Below, piece after piece: positions 52,403-61,754 of a stretch of DNA of 64,000 bases (its first letter is position 1; the number at the start of each line of letters is the position of its first letter). Made by a program: the position numbers and the translations under genes. Source of the DNA: Metabacillus niabensis. Lineage in GTDB: Bacteria > Bacillota > Bacilli > Bacillales > Bacillaceae. The stretch lies in NCBI RefSeq assembly GCF_902829255.1, contig NZ_CADEPK010000021.1:22995-86994 (forward strand). The letters run 5' to 3'. The notes beneath the pieces were generated by a model. The model did no database searches and had not been told where the DNA came from. It worked only from the letters and a program-made list of their open reading frames with translations.

Positions 52403-54290
52403 GTGCGCCCGGCATGGGTACAGTCTATAGGGTGCAAGTCCCGAGCCACGAAGACAGTAGTAGTGGTTAGTTTAACGCAAGGGTGTCCGTGGTGACGCGG
52501 AATCTGAAGGAAGCGGGCGGCAAACCTCCGGTCTGAGGAACACGAACTTCATATTAGGCTAGGTACCATTGGATGAGTTTGCATTACAAAACAAAGTCCT
52601 TACTGCCGAAGGTGGTACAGAGTAAATGAAGCAGATAGGTGGAGGGAAAGACTGTACTCTTACCCGGGGAGGTCTGATTGGTATGTCAAGTACACTTGGT
52701 AACCTATCCAGCAATGGATAGCTGAACAATCAGAAGTCAGCAGAGGTCATAGTACCAGTCTAACTCGAGATAGAATGGGAAGGACTGAACTATTAAGAGA
52801 GAATGAAATCTGCCCATTCGGCGATTGCACTTGAACACAGACAATCCGAAAGGACTTACCAAAAGGAGGAAGTGGTGAATCCGCAGGGGACTTTAGGAGG
52901 GTGGAGCAAGAACCGGCATAAACAGAAATTTCATTCACGTAGAAAGGAGTAACATCATGTTAATGGAACGAATCTTGTCACGGGGAAATCTCTTAACTGC
53001 CCTAAAACGGGTAGAGCAGAACAAAGGAAGTCACGGCATAGATGGAATGTCCGTAAAATTCCTACTAAGACATCTCTATGAAAACTGGGATTCCCTTCGG
53101 GAAGCTTTGAGTACAGGTAACTATCAACCTTCCCCTGTTCGCCGTGTCGAAATCCCGAAACCAAGTGGAGGGGTACGGCTTTTAGGCATACCAACTGTTA
53201 CAGACCGTTTCATCCAACAGGCAATTGCCCAAGTATTAACCCAAATCTTTGACCCAACCTTTTCTGAAAACAGCTATGGATTCCGACTTAACAGGAGTGC
53301 CCATGATGCGGTAAGAAAGGCAAAGGGATATATCAAAGAAGGGTTCCGTTGGGTAATTGATATAGACTTAGAGAAATTCTTTGATAGGGTTAATCATGAC
53401 AAATTGATGGGAATACTCGCTAAAAGAATTGAAGACCACATTCTTCTCAAACTAATCCGGAAATATCTTCAATCAGGTGTAATGCTTAATGGGGTTGTTA
53501 AATCAACGGAGGAAGGTACTCCGCAAGGAGGTCCTCTCAGTCCTCTACTTTCAAACATAATTCTTGATAAATTAGATAAAGAATTGGAAGCAAGAGGGCA
53601 TAAGTTTGTCCGTTATGCTGACGACTGCAACATTTATGTTAAGTCATTAAAAGCAGGGGAACGTGTAATGGAATCCATTACGGCGTTTATTGAGCAGAAA
53701 CTAAAATTGAAGGTAAACAGGGATAAGTCGGCAGTAGACCGTCCGTGGAAACGGAAATTTCTTGGCTTTAGCTTTACTTGGAATAAAGAACCGAAGGTGC
53801 GAATTGCTAAAGAAAGCATCAAACGCTTTAAGAAGAAGATTCGAGAAATTACCTCACGGTCAAAACCTTTTCCATTAGAAGTAAGAATTGAAATGTTAAA
53901 CCGTTATCTAACAGGATGGTGTGGATACTTCGCTTTAGCTGACACTCCAAGCAAATTCAAAGAATTCGATGAATGGATAAGAAGAAGGCTCAGAATGTGC
54001 GAATGGAAACAGTGGAAGAAACCTAAAACCAGAGTTAGGAAACTTATTGGTTTAGGCGTCCCTGATTACAAAGCATATGAATGGGGCAACTCCAGAAAGA
54101 AATACTGGAGAGTTGCATGTAGTCCAATATTACACAAAACCCTCGATAACTCTTACTGGAGTCAACGAGGGTTGAGAAGTCTATATAATCGTTATGAAAT
54201 TTTACGTCAATCTTAATAGAACCGCCGTATACCGAACGGTATGTACGATGGTGTGAGAGGTCGGGGGTTAGTCACTCCCTCCTACTCGAT
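52403..54290 (+). mobile_element. Group II intron, bacterial class C (IIC)
   Basis: 1888 bases. The 5' end GTGCGCCCGGCATGGG has the group II GTGCG boundary. The ribozyme 5' domains fill 52403-52956 and hold no other gene. The reverse transcriptase lies in domain IV. The 3' end shows domain V (ACCGCCGTATACC, GAAC tetraloop-like turn, GGTATGTACGATGGT) and domain VI (GGGGGTTAG ... CTCCCTCC), ending CTACTCGAT. Insertion directly behind a terminator hairpin is the hallmark target choice of class C introns. Removing it would restore the terminator followed by TAAGTATG. All parts look intact, so it may still be mobile. Confidence 0.9.
52957..54216 (+). CDS. ltrA: Group IIC intron reverse transcriptase/maturase
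   Basis: 419 residues, the short class C type. It matches the Geobacillus GsI-IIC enzyme along its length (MERILSRGNLLTALKRVE, GSHGIDGMSV, RRVEIPKPSGGVRLLGIPTV). The polymerase active site RYADDCNIYV, the TPQGGPLSPLLSNI motif and the WKRKFLGFSF thumb/X start are intact. There is no HNH endonuclease domain, as expected for class C. AGAAAGGAG precedes ATG 52957. It splices its own intron and copies it into new DNA sites. Confidence 0.96.
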   Translation: MLMERILSRGNLLTALKRVEQNKGSHGIDGMSVKFLLRHLYENWDSLREALSTGNYQPSPVRRVEIPKPSGGVRLLGIPTVTDRFIQQAIAQVLTQIFDPTFSENSYGFRLNRSAHDAVRKAKGYIKEGFRWVIDIDLEKFFDRVNHDKLMGILAKRIEDHILLKLIRKYLQSGVMLNGVVKSTEEGTPQGGPLSPLLSNIILDKLDKELEARGHKFVRYADDCNIYVKSLKAGERVMESITAFIEQKLKLKVNRDKSAVDRPWKRKFLGFSFTWNKEPKVRIAKESIKRFKKKIREITSRSKPFPLEVRIEMLNRYLTGWCGYFALADTPSKFKEFDEWIRRRLRMCEWKQWKKPKTRVRKLIGLGVPDYKAYEWGNSRKKYWRVACSPILHKTLDNSYWSQRGLRSLYNRYEILRQS

Positions 54291-54304
54291 TAAGTATGTA
54301 ATGA

Positions 54305-55177
54305 CTATCGCTGTAATGGGTTTTTGTTTTCATCAAGTGTAAATCCCTCGCCTAAAACATCATGTACATCACTTACTGCAACAAATGCATGTGGATCTAC
54401 AGAATTGATAACATTTTTTAAACGGACAATTTCATTTTTACCTACTACACAATATAACACATCTAGGTTTTGCTTCGAAAATGAACCTTGACCTTTTAAA
54501 ATGGTGACACCACGTTCCATTTCTTTCATAATTCTCTCTGCTATTTTATCAGGGTATTGTGAAATAATAGTTGCTCCTTTGGCAGCATAAGCTCCTTCTT
54601 GCATAAAATCAATGACTCTTGCACCAACAAATACAGCAACAAGTGTATACATGGCTTCTCTGTAAGAAAGGTAAGTAATTAATGATAAAACAATGACACA
54701 TAAATCAAACATAAACATGGTTTTCCCCATACTCCAGCCAAAGTAGCGATGACATAAACGTGCAATAATATCAACGCCACCTGTTGTTCCGCCATAGCGG
54801 AAAATTGTACCTAAACCGATACCAAGAAATACCCCAGCAAATAAAGCGGCAAGTGTCAGGTCTTCATTTAGTGGCATATTAATTTGATATTTTTGAAATA
54901 TCCATAGGTAGAAGGAGAGGCTTACTGTACCAATCATTGTGTAAATAAATGAGGTTCTCCCAAGTACCCGCCAACCAATAAAAAATAACGGAATATTTAA
55001 TACTAAATTACTAATAGAGGGATCAATATGAAAAAGGAAAAAGAGCATTAGTGTAATACCTGTAAAACCACCTTCAGCTAGGTTGTTTTGCATATTAAAG
55101 TGAACTAAGCCGAAACCAAAGATGGCAGATCCGATTAAAATGAAAAGAATATTTTTTACACGTAAATGACCGTTCAT
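54305..55177 (-). CDS. ypjC: YitT family membrane protein YpjC
   Basis: 290 residues. Five transmembrane helices (N-terminal ~200 residues) with GSAIFGFGLVHFNMQNNLAEGG and FRYGGTTGGVDIIARL, then the C-terminal DUF2179 domain (MKEMERGVTILKGQGSF, LDVLYCVVGKNEIVRL). The function is unknown. Its stop is 14 bases from the intron end, so its natural terminator (52371-52399, bidirectional) is now about 1.9 kb away. GGAGGTGC precedes the ATG. Confidence 0.93.
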   Translation of the reverse strand: MNGHLRVKNILFILIGSAIFGFGLVHFNMQNNLAEGGFTGITLMLFFLFHIDPSISNLVLNIPLFFIGWRVLGRTSFIYTMIGTVSLSFYLWIFQKYQINMPLNEDLTLAALFAGVFLGIGLGTIFRYGGTTGGVDIIARLCHRYFGWSMGKTMFMFDLCVIVLSLITYLSYREAMYTLVAVFVGARVIDFMQEGAYAAKGATIISQYPDKIAERIMKEMERGVTILKGQGSFSKQNLDVLYCVVGKNEIVRLKNVINSVDPHAFVAVSDVHDVLGEGFTLDENKNPLQR

Positions 55178-55321
55178 GTAGCACCTCCAAAAAATTCATG
55201 GCGATTTACATTATAGTTGATAGAATGTCAAGGTGCAAATTTTCAAAAAATGATTACGAAATAATTGTAAATCTTTATCGTATTAGCTAACATTGAATAG
55301 AAAGTAGATGAGGTGATACAA

Positions 55322-55651
55322 ATGGAGCAAAAGAAAATGAAAGACCTTCAACGTGAAGTGGATGAGTACATAAGCGGATTTAAAGAAGGATACTTCTCTC
55401 CATTAGCTATGATGGCTCGTATAACAGAGGAAGTTGGAGAGTTAGCAAGAGAAATTAATCACTACTATGGAGAAAAACCAAAAAAAGCCAGTGAAACAGA
55501 AAAAGCCATTGAAGAAGAACTGGGAGATGTATTATTTGTTTTAATTTGTCTAGCCAATTCTTTAAACATAGATTTAGAAACGGCACATGACATTGTAATG
55601 AAAAAGTTTAAAACAAGAGATAAAGACAGATGGACGAAAATTGAGGAATGA
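55322..55651 (+). CDS. ypjD: MazG-like nucleotide pyrophosphohydrolase YpjD
   Basis: 109 residues with the MazG four-helix acidic metal motif (ARITEEVGELAREINH with EELGDVLFVLICLAN). It hydrolyses nucleoside triphosphates to monophosphates, probably aberrant ones. The start is ATG 55322 behind GAGGTGAT; the in-frame GTG 55313 lies inside that site. Its place before dapB matches B. subtilis. Confidence 0.94.
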   Translation: MEQKKMKDLQREVDEYISGFKEGYFSPLAMMARITEEVGELAREINHYYGEKPKKASETEKAIEEELGDVLFVLICLANSLNIDLETAHDIVMKKFKTRDKDRWTKIEE

Positions 55652-55666
55652 AGGAGTTATGAAACA

Positions 55667-56464
55667 ATGGAACAAATCAAAATAGTTATAGCAGGTCCTC
55701 GTGGACGAATGGGAAGTGAAGCTGTAAAGCTTGTTGAGCAAACAACAAACTTTACTCTTGCTGCTGTCGTAGATCATAAGTATGAGGGGAAAAGTTTAAA
55801 AGATTTAGATGGATTTGATGTGGATGTACCAATTTATACAGATATTGATAAATGTTTTTTTGAGACGAATCCACATGTTCTTATCGATTTGACCACACCA
55901 GAAATTGGAAAGATACATACGAAGAAGGCGCTACTAAATGGGGTTAGACCTGTTGTGGGCACAACTGGCTTTTCTGAAGAGGATTTAAAAGAGCTACAGG
56001 AATTAACAGTAGAAAAAGGGATAGGTGCAATTATTGCTCCGAATTTTGCGATTGGGGCAATATTAATGATGAAATTTTCGCAAATGGCCGCTAAATATTT
56101 CCAAGATGTCGAGATTATTGAACAGCATCACGATCAAAAGCTAGATGCACCATCTGGTACGGGTCTAAAAACGGCGGAAATGATATCTGCTGTAAGAGAA
56201 ACGAAACAGCAAGGTCATCCGAACGAAAAAGAAATTCTCGCTGGTGCGCGAGGGGCGGAATATAATGGAATTCGACTTCATAGTGTACGTCTACCAGGTT
56301 TAATTGCACATCAAGAAGTTTTATTTGGTGGGGATGGACAAACATTAAAAATCCGGCATGATTCATACAACCGGGCTTCATTCATGTCAGGAGTAAAGCT
56401 TGCTGTTGAGAGCGTTATGAAGGTCGATTTACTAGTATATGGATTAGAGAATATTATCGAATAA
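55667..56464 (+). CDS. dapB: 4-hydroxy-tetrahydrodipicolinate reductase
   Basis: 265 residues. It reduces the DapA product with NAD(P)H in lysine, cell-wall diaminopimelate and dipicolinate synthesis. The nucleotide motif [24 protein letters not shown], and the catalytic [23 protein letters not shown] are present. It starts 15 bases after ypjD behind AAGGAG. Confidence 0.97.
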   Translation: MEQIKIVIAGPRGRMGSEAVKLVEQTTNFTLAAVVDHKYEGKSLKDLDGFDVDVPIYTDIDKCFFETNPHVLIDLTTPEIGKIHTKKALLNGVRPVVGTTGFSEEDLKELQELTVEKGIGAIIAPNFAIGAILMMKFSQMAAKYFQDVEIIEQHHDQKLDAPSGTGLKTAEMISAVRETKQQGHPNEKEILAGARGAEYNGIRLHSVRLPGLIAHQEVLFGGDGQTLKIRHDSYNRASFMSGVKLAVESVMKVDLLVYGLENIIE

Positions 56465-56479
56465 AAGGGGGAGTTTACA

Positions 56480-56884
56480 ATGAAAATTGCATTAATTGCA
56501 CATGATAAAAAGAAAACAGACCTTGTTCAGTTTGTATTAGCATACAAGCCGATATTTGAGGAGCATGAACTTTTTGCAACAGGGACAACGGGGTTACGTA
56601 TTCAGGAGGCAAGTGGTTTGAATGTCCATCGTTTTCAATCAGGTCCCCTTGGAGGAGATCAAGAAATCGGAGCACTTATTGCAAAGAATGATATGGATAT
56701 GGTTATCTTTTTCCGTGATCCGTTAACTGCACAACCACACGAACCAGATATTTCAGCATTACTTCGTCTTTGTGACGTATATTCTATTCCACTTGCAACA
56801 AATATGGGGACAGCTGAAATGTTAGTGCGTGGTCTTGAACGTGGTGACTTAAATTGGCGGGAAGTCATTCAAACGAATGATTGA
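56480..56884 (+). CDS. mgsA: Methylglyoxal synthase
   Basis: 134 residues. It converts dihydroxyacetone phosphate to methylglyoxal. The signatures [40 protein letters not shown] and [15 protein letters not shown] contain the catalytic acids. It is 15 bases after dapB and ends the operon. In B. subtilis bshB1 follows; here the order breaks. Confidence 0.97.
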   Translation: MKIALIAHDKKKTDLVQFVLAYKPIFEEHELFATGTTGLRIQEASGLNVHRFQSGPLGGDQEIGALIAKNDMDMVIFFRDPLTAQPHEPDISALLRLCDVYSIPLATNMGTAEMLVRGLERGDLNWREVIQTND

Positions 56885-56966
56885 TAATTGAAACGGAAGT
56901 GAACCAAGGATCAAGTTTATTTTTTATGGTCTATATTAAATTATATTGTTGATTTTTAAGATAGAT

Positions 56967-57000
56967 GTTGATTGAAGCGAATACCTTAAGCGAAAATCAA
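56967..57000 (+). repeat. Minimal remnant of the Bacillaceae intergenic repeat
   Basis: GTTGATTGAAGCGA and AGCGAAAATCAA are the two outer ends of the element at 28962-29088, joined with its GC-rich centre missing. Confidence 0.5.
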
Positions 57001-57154
57001 TAATAATGTTTAACAGAACCATTTTAGAACCATGATTATTTTTAAAATGGCCAAGATTAATTTCATACTTACTTACGGGCGGCATAAAAAATATGAATAA
57101 TAGGCAATTTACACTTATTTTTAAGATAGATTCTAAGAAGAAAATCAAAAATTA

Positions 57155-57194
57155 AAAAGGCATTTGGGAAAGAAAGCTTTCCCAAATGCCTTTT
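57155..57194. terminator. Strong bidirectional terminator between mgsA and ricA
   Basis: An 18-bp perfect stem AAAAGGCATTTGGGAAAG / CTTTCCCAAATGCCTTTT with a 4-nt loop. Confidence 0.92.
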
Positions 57195-57206
57195 GTCTTC
57201 AATCTG

Positions 57207-57240
57207 AAACGAAGAGATTTTTAATATCTCTTCGTTTTTT
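57207..57240. terminator. Second hairpin with T tract, just downstream of ricA
   Basis: A 12-bp stem AAACGAAGAGAT / ATCTCTTCGTTT with a 7-nt loop and Ts to 57240 on the plus strand. The minus strand has only a short T run, so it favours plus-strand transcripts. Confidence 0.7.
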
Positions 57241-57247
57241 CTATTTC

Positions 57248-57682
57248 TTATGAACAGCTTCCACCTGTTGAAGAACGGACCTTTGAACCTGTTTCACCTG
57301 ATAATAAGTCTCCACCTGTTGACGTGATGATTTCATTTGTCACCTTATTTGAAATCGTATGTGAAACGAGCTGTAATAAATCATTAACTTCCATTTGAGA
57401 CTCTTGGAATTCTTGAATAATCGGAATTTCATCTAATTCATTTTGAATTTTTTCAATTTTTGCCTCAACTTGCTTTAATGCTTCATGTTTGCCATAATGT
57501 TGAAAATTGACAGCTTGCTTTTGTAAGCTTTTAATACTTGCAATCATTTCACGAACTTTTTGATTTTCGTTTAACTGCGCTTCGGCACGTTTAAAAAAAT
57601 CAACTTCTTTTGATTCGGAAATCATTTTTGCAAGCTCACGAGCCTTTGCAACGATCTCATCTTTTGTATAAATTGTCGACAT
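57248..57682 (-). CDS. ricA: RicA (YmcA), RNase Y-associated regulatory protein
   Basis: 144 residues, a helical YlbF/YmcA family protein (FFKRAEAQLNENQKVREMIASIKSLQKQA) with a C-terminal tail ending in GGSCS that carries a cysteine. With YlbF and YaaT it forms the iron-sulfur/FAD complex that directs RNase Y-dependent mRNA maturation and favours sporulation, competence and biofilm formation. It lies one base downstream of miaB, the same order as in B. subtilis, but the usual next gene cotE is not here. Confidence 0.95.
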   Translation of the reverse strand: MSTIYTKDEIVAKARELAKMISESKEVDFFKRAEAQLNENQKVREMIASIKSLQKQAVNFQHYGKHEALKQVEAKIEKIQNELDEIPIIQEFQESQMEVNDLLQLVSHTISNKVTNEIITSTGGDLLSGETGSKVRSSTGGSCS

Positions 57683-57683
57683 A

Positions 57684-59231
57684 TTATATCACCTCAACTG
57701 CTTCTTCAACCATTTCACCATCAAGTGTCCATGTTTTTGCTTTTACAATTTTAACTTTTACAATTTGTCCAATAGCAGATTTCGGTCCTCTAAAGTTTAC
57801 TAGCTTGCTCTTTTCCGTATAACCTGATAATACATCTGGATTATTTTTACTTTCACCCTCAACTAGTACATTGACAATTTTACCTTCATATTCCTTAAGC
57901 TTTTTCGCAGAAATTTCGTTAACAAGCGCATTTAACCGTTGAAGGCGTTCCTTTTTCACTTCCATCGGAACATTATCCTTCATTTTAGCAGCTGGTGTAC
58001 CTTCTCGTGGAGAGTAAATAAATGTATATGCACTATCAAATTCTACTTCGCGATATAAAGATAAGGTTTCTTCAAATTGCTCTTCTGTTTCATTTGGGAA
58101 ACCGACAATAATATCTGTTGTTAAAGATGCGTTAGGCATTGCTTCTTTTATTTTTCGAACTAGCTCTAAGTAACGCTCACGAGTATATTTACGAGCCATA
58201 ATTTTAAGAACTTCTGAGCTTCCTGATTGTACTGGCAAGTGAATATGATCTAAAAGGTTGCCACCTTTAGCTAGAACCTCGATTAAACGGTCATCAAAAT
58301 CGCGCGGATGACTTGTTGTAAAACGAATTCTTGGGATGTCGATTTTATGAATTTCATCCATTAAATCCCCTAAACCATATTCCATATCTTCAAAGTCTTT
58401 TCCATATGCGTTTACGTTTTGACCAAGTAGGGTAACTTCCTTATATCCTTGTGCTGCAAGCTGGCGAACTTCCTGAATAATTTCTTCAGGGCGTCGACTT
58501 CTCTCTTTACCACGTGTATATGGAACGATACAATACGTACAGAATTTATCACATCCGTACATAATGTTTACCCATGCTTTTATATTCCCTTTTCGAATTT
58601 TCGGAAGGTTTTCAATAACGTCCCCTTCTTTTGACCAAACTTCAATGACCATTTCTTTAGAAAGATATGCTTCATTTAAAATATTTGGTAAGCGGTGAAT
58701 ATTATGTGTTCCGAAAATCATATCCACAAATGGGTGAACCTTTAAAATACGATTTACTACTGATTCCTCTTGTGACATACAGCCACATACACCAAGTAAT
58801 AAATCCGGCTTCTCTTTTTTAAGCGTCTTCAAGTGGCCTAACTCACCAAAAACCTTATTCTCAGCATTTTCACGGATCGCACATGTATTTAATAAAATGA
58901 CATTTGCATCCTCAACACTGTCAGTTGGCTCATATCCTAATGTCATAAAGATACCTGCCATAACCTCAGTATCATGTTCATTCATTTGACAGCCATACGT
59001 ACGGATGAAAAACTTCCGACCTTGTCCCATTCCTTTAAATTCTTCAGGGATTTTAAAATCATTGTATTGCACATCTTCTTTTCCACGTTTTTTAGCATCT
59101 TTTAATGATGGTGGTTGATAAGTCTTTTCAAAATATTTCGCAAAGTCTGCTGACGTTTTTTCCGAAACGGATTTTTTGTCCGCTGAAATAGCAGCTACTT
59201 TCTGTCCTTCTTTACGTTGTTGTTCGTTCAT
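57684..59231 (-). CDS. miaB: tRNA-2-methylthio-N6-dimethylallyladenosine synthase
   Basis: 515 residues. It adds a methylthio group to i6A37 of tRNA by radical SAM chemistry. The first cluster cysteines are in [25 protein letters not shown] and GVCGCMSQ; the radical SAM motif is [17 protein letters not shown]; a C-terminal TRAM domain follows. A ~65-residue N-terminal extension before [16 protein letters not shown] is usual in Bacillus. The start is ATG at 59231 behind AAGGAGAAAG; the longer frame to 59327 overlaps the promoter. Confidence 0.97.
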   Translation of the reverse strand: MNEQQRKEGQKVAAISADKKSVSEKTSADFAKYFEKTYQPPSLKDAKKRGKEDVQYNDFKIPEEFKGMGQGRKFFIRTYGCQMNEHDTEVMAGIFMTLGYEPTDSVEDANVILLNTCAIRENAENKVFGELGHLKTLKKEKPDLLLGVCGCMSQEESVVNRILKVHPFVDMIFGTHNIHRLPNILNEAYLSKEMVIEVWSKEGDVIENLPKIRKGNIKAWVNIMYGCDKFCTYCIVPYTRGKERSRRPEEIIQEVRQLAAQGYKEVTLLGQNVNAYGKDFEDMEYGLGDLMDEIHKIDIPRIRFTTSHPRDFDDRLIEVLAKGGNLLDHIHLPVQSGSSEVLKIMARKYTRERYLELVRKIKEAMPNASLTTDIIVGFPNETEEQFEETLSLYREVEFDSAYTFIYSPREGTPAAKMKDNVPMEVKKERLQRLNALVNEISAKKLKEYEGKIVNVLVEGESKNNPDVLSGYTEKSKLVNFRGPKSAIGQIVKVKIVKAKTWTLDGEMVEEAVEVI

Positions 59232-59298
59232 GTTCTTTCTCCTTCCATTGAAAGAATGATTGATTGCGTTTAAATTCATTGTTGACGTACAACTAACC

Positions 59299-59327
59299 AT
59301 TATAAACCTTATAAAACAATCTAACAA
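59299..59327 (-). promoter_or_regulatory. SigmaA-type promoter of miaB-ricA
   Basis: On the minus strand, TTGTTA (59322-59327) and TATAAT (59299-59304) are separated by exactly 17 bases, about 70 bases before the miaB start. Confidence 0.7.
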
Positions 59328-59470
59328 TAAAATATACGATTTAAGCGAATGTTGACAAGATTAATTTAATGGTAAAAACAATTGGAAAGCTTTCATGAGA
59401 TTCTATTAAACTTTGAAAAAAATCTTTATATCGATAAAGTCTTTTCAAACTAGATGAGGAATTTCCAATT

Positions 59471-60742
59471 TTAGTTTTGTTGCTCAATTATCCATTCAAC
59501 CCATCTTATAACTGTACTAGATCTTCTAAAGTAAGTTGATTCCTTCTCAACATTATACAAGCTTGACTTTTTCATCATCTCGATAATTTTTTGCTTACTA
59601 GGTAATTTGCCATTTGCAAAGTATTCTCTTACTACTTCATTAAATACTTTGTGTTCTAAGATGCACTTTATTAATGCTATATACTTTTGTTTGTACGGCA
59701 ATCTCATCAGCTGTCTTCCCTTAGCTGTTAAGGTATATTTTATATTTGAGTCTTTTTTATATTTATCAATCAGTCCTAAATACATCGCAGCAGAAGTATA
59801 ATAATTGGTTTGTCGTTCATCAAAATTATAATTAGTCGTGATGAAGTCCTTTGTTAAATCTTTTTCCATTAATAAACCAAGTAAATCAATAATTCTAATA
59901 AAGGAATCTGCCTGTGGAAAAGGAATTTCTGGTTCTTCAATCACCTTTGTTTGTTGCAATAGATGATAAATATCCGCTAATGCAATTGTCTCATGTGCAA
60001 TCATATATTTTTTTTGTTCAATTAGCCGTAAAGAATTGTATCTCAACGGATCCTCAAATTCATAGACAAAAAAATGAAATACATCTGCTGAATGAGTAAA
60101 GAAAATTGGTCTTACTTTCTTTTGAATTTTCCCTTGCCATAAACGGAACGGATAATACATCTGGCGAACAAGAAAATCCTCGACAGTCTCCTTCTTCGCC
60201 TCGATTAGAGCAAATGCTTCTTCCCCTTCATAGCCTCCATCAATTTCAACCTGTGCGTTTTTAATCGCAATCTGATGATCCTTCCCTGAATTCGTGCGAA
60301 TCATAAAGTCAAATGCTTGTGAGGACATTCGACCAGAAACGGTAGGCGTGCACTCTTCACCGAGTAAATCTGCGATCATACCAGATACATATGCACAATG
60401 AAGTGCAGAGCTTTCAGAATACAAATTAGAAGGGTCAATCGTCATAACAGTTGGAGGAATACGTAGTTTAATTGGCCGCAAGCTTTCATCATAAGAAACC
60501 TTTTCATATGCATCAAATTGTCCTAAAACATATCGAGACCTTGAGATTGGAAGGATGCTAATACCATATTTTTTAAAGATTTTAGGTAAGTTACTTTTAT
60601 GATCAAACTTAGCCATTAAACGAGGCTCACGAACGGTTTTAATTATTTTCGCGTCAATTTCATAAAACCCATGGCGATTCACTTCATCTAGTATTTGATA
60701 TCGTTCAAAAAGCACTTCCCATGCTTTATCATTTAGGCTCAT
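59471..60742 (-). CDS. Putative type II restriction endonuclease
   Basis: 423 residues. A PD-(D/E)xK-like nuclease core is visible: an acidic residue in QVEIDGGYEG followed at the right spacing by the E-A-K of FALIEAKKETVEDF. A C-terminal region resembles winged-helix segments (NYYTSAAMYLGLIDKY, YTLTAKGRQLMRL). It begins 14 bases inside the 3' end of the adenine methyltransferase gene, so the two are cotranscribed with the methyltransferase first. That pairing is the main support for a restriction role. The recognition site cannot be read from the sequence. Confidence 0.78.
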   Translation of the reverse strand: MSLNDKAWEVLFERYQILDEVNRHGFYEIDAKIIKTVREPRLMAKFDHKSNLPKIFKKYGISILPISRSRYVLGQFDAYEKVSYDESLRPIKLRIPPTVMTIDPSNLYSESSALHCAYVSGMIADLLGEECTPTVSGRMSSQAFDFMIRTNSGKDHQIAIKNAQVEIDGGYEGEEAFALIEAKKETVEDFLVRQMYYPFRLWQGKIQKKVRPIFFTHSADVFHFFVYEFEDPLRYNSLRLIEQKKYMIAHETIALADIYHLLQQTKVIEEPEIPFPQADSFIRIIDLLGLLMEKDLTKDFITTNYNFDERQTNYYTSAAMYLGLIDKYKKDSNIKYTLTAKGRQLMRLPYKQKYIALIKCILEHKVFNEVVREYFANGKLPSKQKIIEMMKKSSLYNVEKESTYFRRSSTVIRWVEWIIEQQN

Positions 60743-61571
60743 AATTCATCACCAGCACCTCATCAATTTTCCCGCGTTTTGATGCTACTGAATTGATGCT
60801 TCTCGTTGCTCCGACAATTTCAATCTGAAAATTTTTATATAAATCTTTAATGTATTTAGTTGCTGAGTTACTAAGCAGTACTTTACAGCCACGTCCGTCC
60901 AAGTCTACAACTAAATCTCTTAATCGCTCCTGTTCATCTCTACCAAAACCATCAAGGCTATAGCTGGTAAACGAAGAGGTTGTTGAAACAGGATCATATG
61001 GAGGATCGATGTAAACAAAATCTCCTTTTTTAGCAGTTGCTACTGCATCAGCAAAATCACCATTTAAAATCGTCACATCATTATTTGCCAAATAATCATG
61101 TACGGCTCGTACGACATCTTCATTCACGATATTTGGATTTTTGTATTTTCCAAATGGAACATTAAACTGTCCCTTTTTGTTAACGCGAAAAAGACCGTTG
61201 AAACACGTTTTATTAAGAAAGATAAGTCTTGATGCTCTTTCTACATCTGATAGCTCTTGATAAATAGGCTTTCGATCTAAATCTCGTATTTCATAAAAAT
61301 AGTCACTATTATTTTCATGTTTCCGTAAATCTGATAGTAATTCTTCTATATGGTCTCGAATTGTTAAATATGTATTAACCAATTCGGAGTTGATATCATT
61401 AATTACAGCTTTGCTTGGCTGAACATCAAATAATACAGCCCCAGCACCAATGAAAGGCTCATAATATGTTCCAGTCATTTCTTCTGGTAAGTATTTTCGT
61501 ATTTCAGGTAGTAGCTGTCTCTTTCCACCAGCCCATTTTAAAAATGGCTGAGCTACTTTATTTGTCACCAT
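60729..61571 (-). CDS. DNA adenine methyltransferase, Dam/DpnM type (D12 class)
   Basis: 280 residues. The SAM-binding motifs KWAGGKRQLLPEI and YYEPFIGAGAVLFD, and the catalytic DPPYDP, define an N6-adenine enzyme of the alpha (D12) class; FLNKTCFNGLFRVN is typical of Dam/DpnM relatives. Many such enzymes modify GATC, but the target here is an inference. GAGGGG precedes the ATG. It protects host DNA against the endonuclease encoded next. Confidence 0.92.
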   Translation of the reverse strand: MVTNKVAQPFLKWAGGKRQLLPEIRKYLPEEMTGTYYEPFIGAGAVLFDVQPSKAVINDINSELVNTYLTIRDHIEELLSDLRKHENNSDYFYEIRDLDRKPIYQELSDVERASRLIFLNKTCFNGLFRVNKKGQFNVPFGKYKNPNIVNEDVVRAVHDYLANNDVTILNGDFADAVATAKKGDFVYIDPPYDPVSTTSSFTSYSLDGFGRDEQERLRDLVVDLDGRGCKVLLSNSATKYIKDLYKNFQIEIVGATRSINSVASKRGKIDEVLVMNYEPK

Positions 61572-61673
61572 CTATGTTCCCCTCTCATACCTAGTAAATC
61601 TAGTATAAATCTTATCGGTTTAGCTAAAGAAAATCAAATTAATTTCATTCTCTGCAGTTTTTTATCGACATAT

Positions 61674-61724
61674 AAAAAAAGACATCATTTCTTTCGATAC
61701 TCCCTTAGTTAAAGAAAGATGTCT
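61674..61724 (-). terminator. Terminator of topB (minus strand)
   Basis: A 14-bp stem with one bulge (61680-61694 with 61711-61724) flanked on the left by A7, which gives a T tract on the minus-strand transcript. It separates topB from the restriction-modification genes. Confidence 0.85.
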
Positions 61725-61754
61725 CTTACTAGTACGTTACTTATGAAACACAAT

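Larger units (their letters stand above)
56885..57247. other. Intergenic synteny junction between mgsA and ricA
   Basis: 363 bases without a gene. It contains a 15-base direct repeat ATTTTTAAGATAGAT at 56952-56966 and 57117-57131, a short remnant of the GC-rich intergenic repeat (56967-57000) and two terminators (57155-57194 and 57207-57240). Confidence 0.7.
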
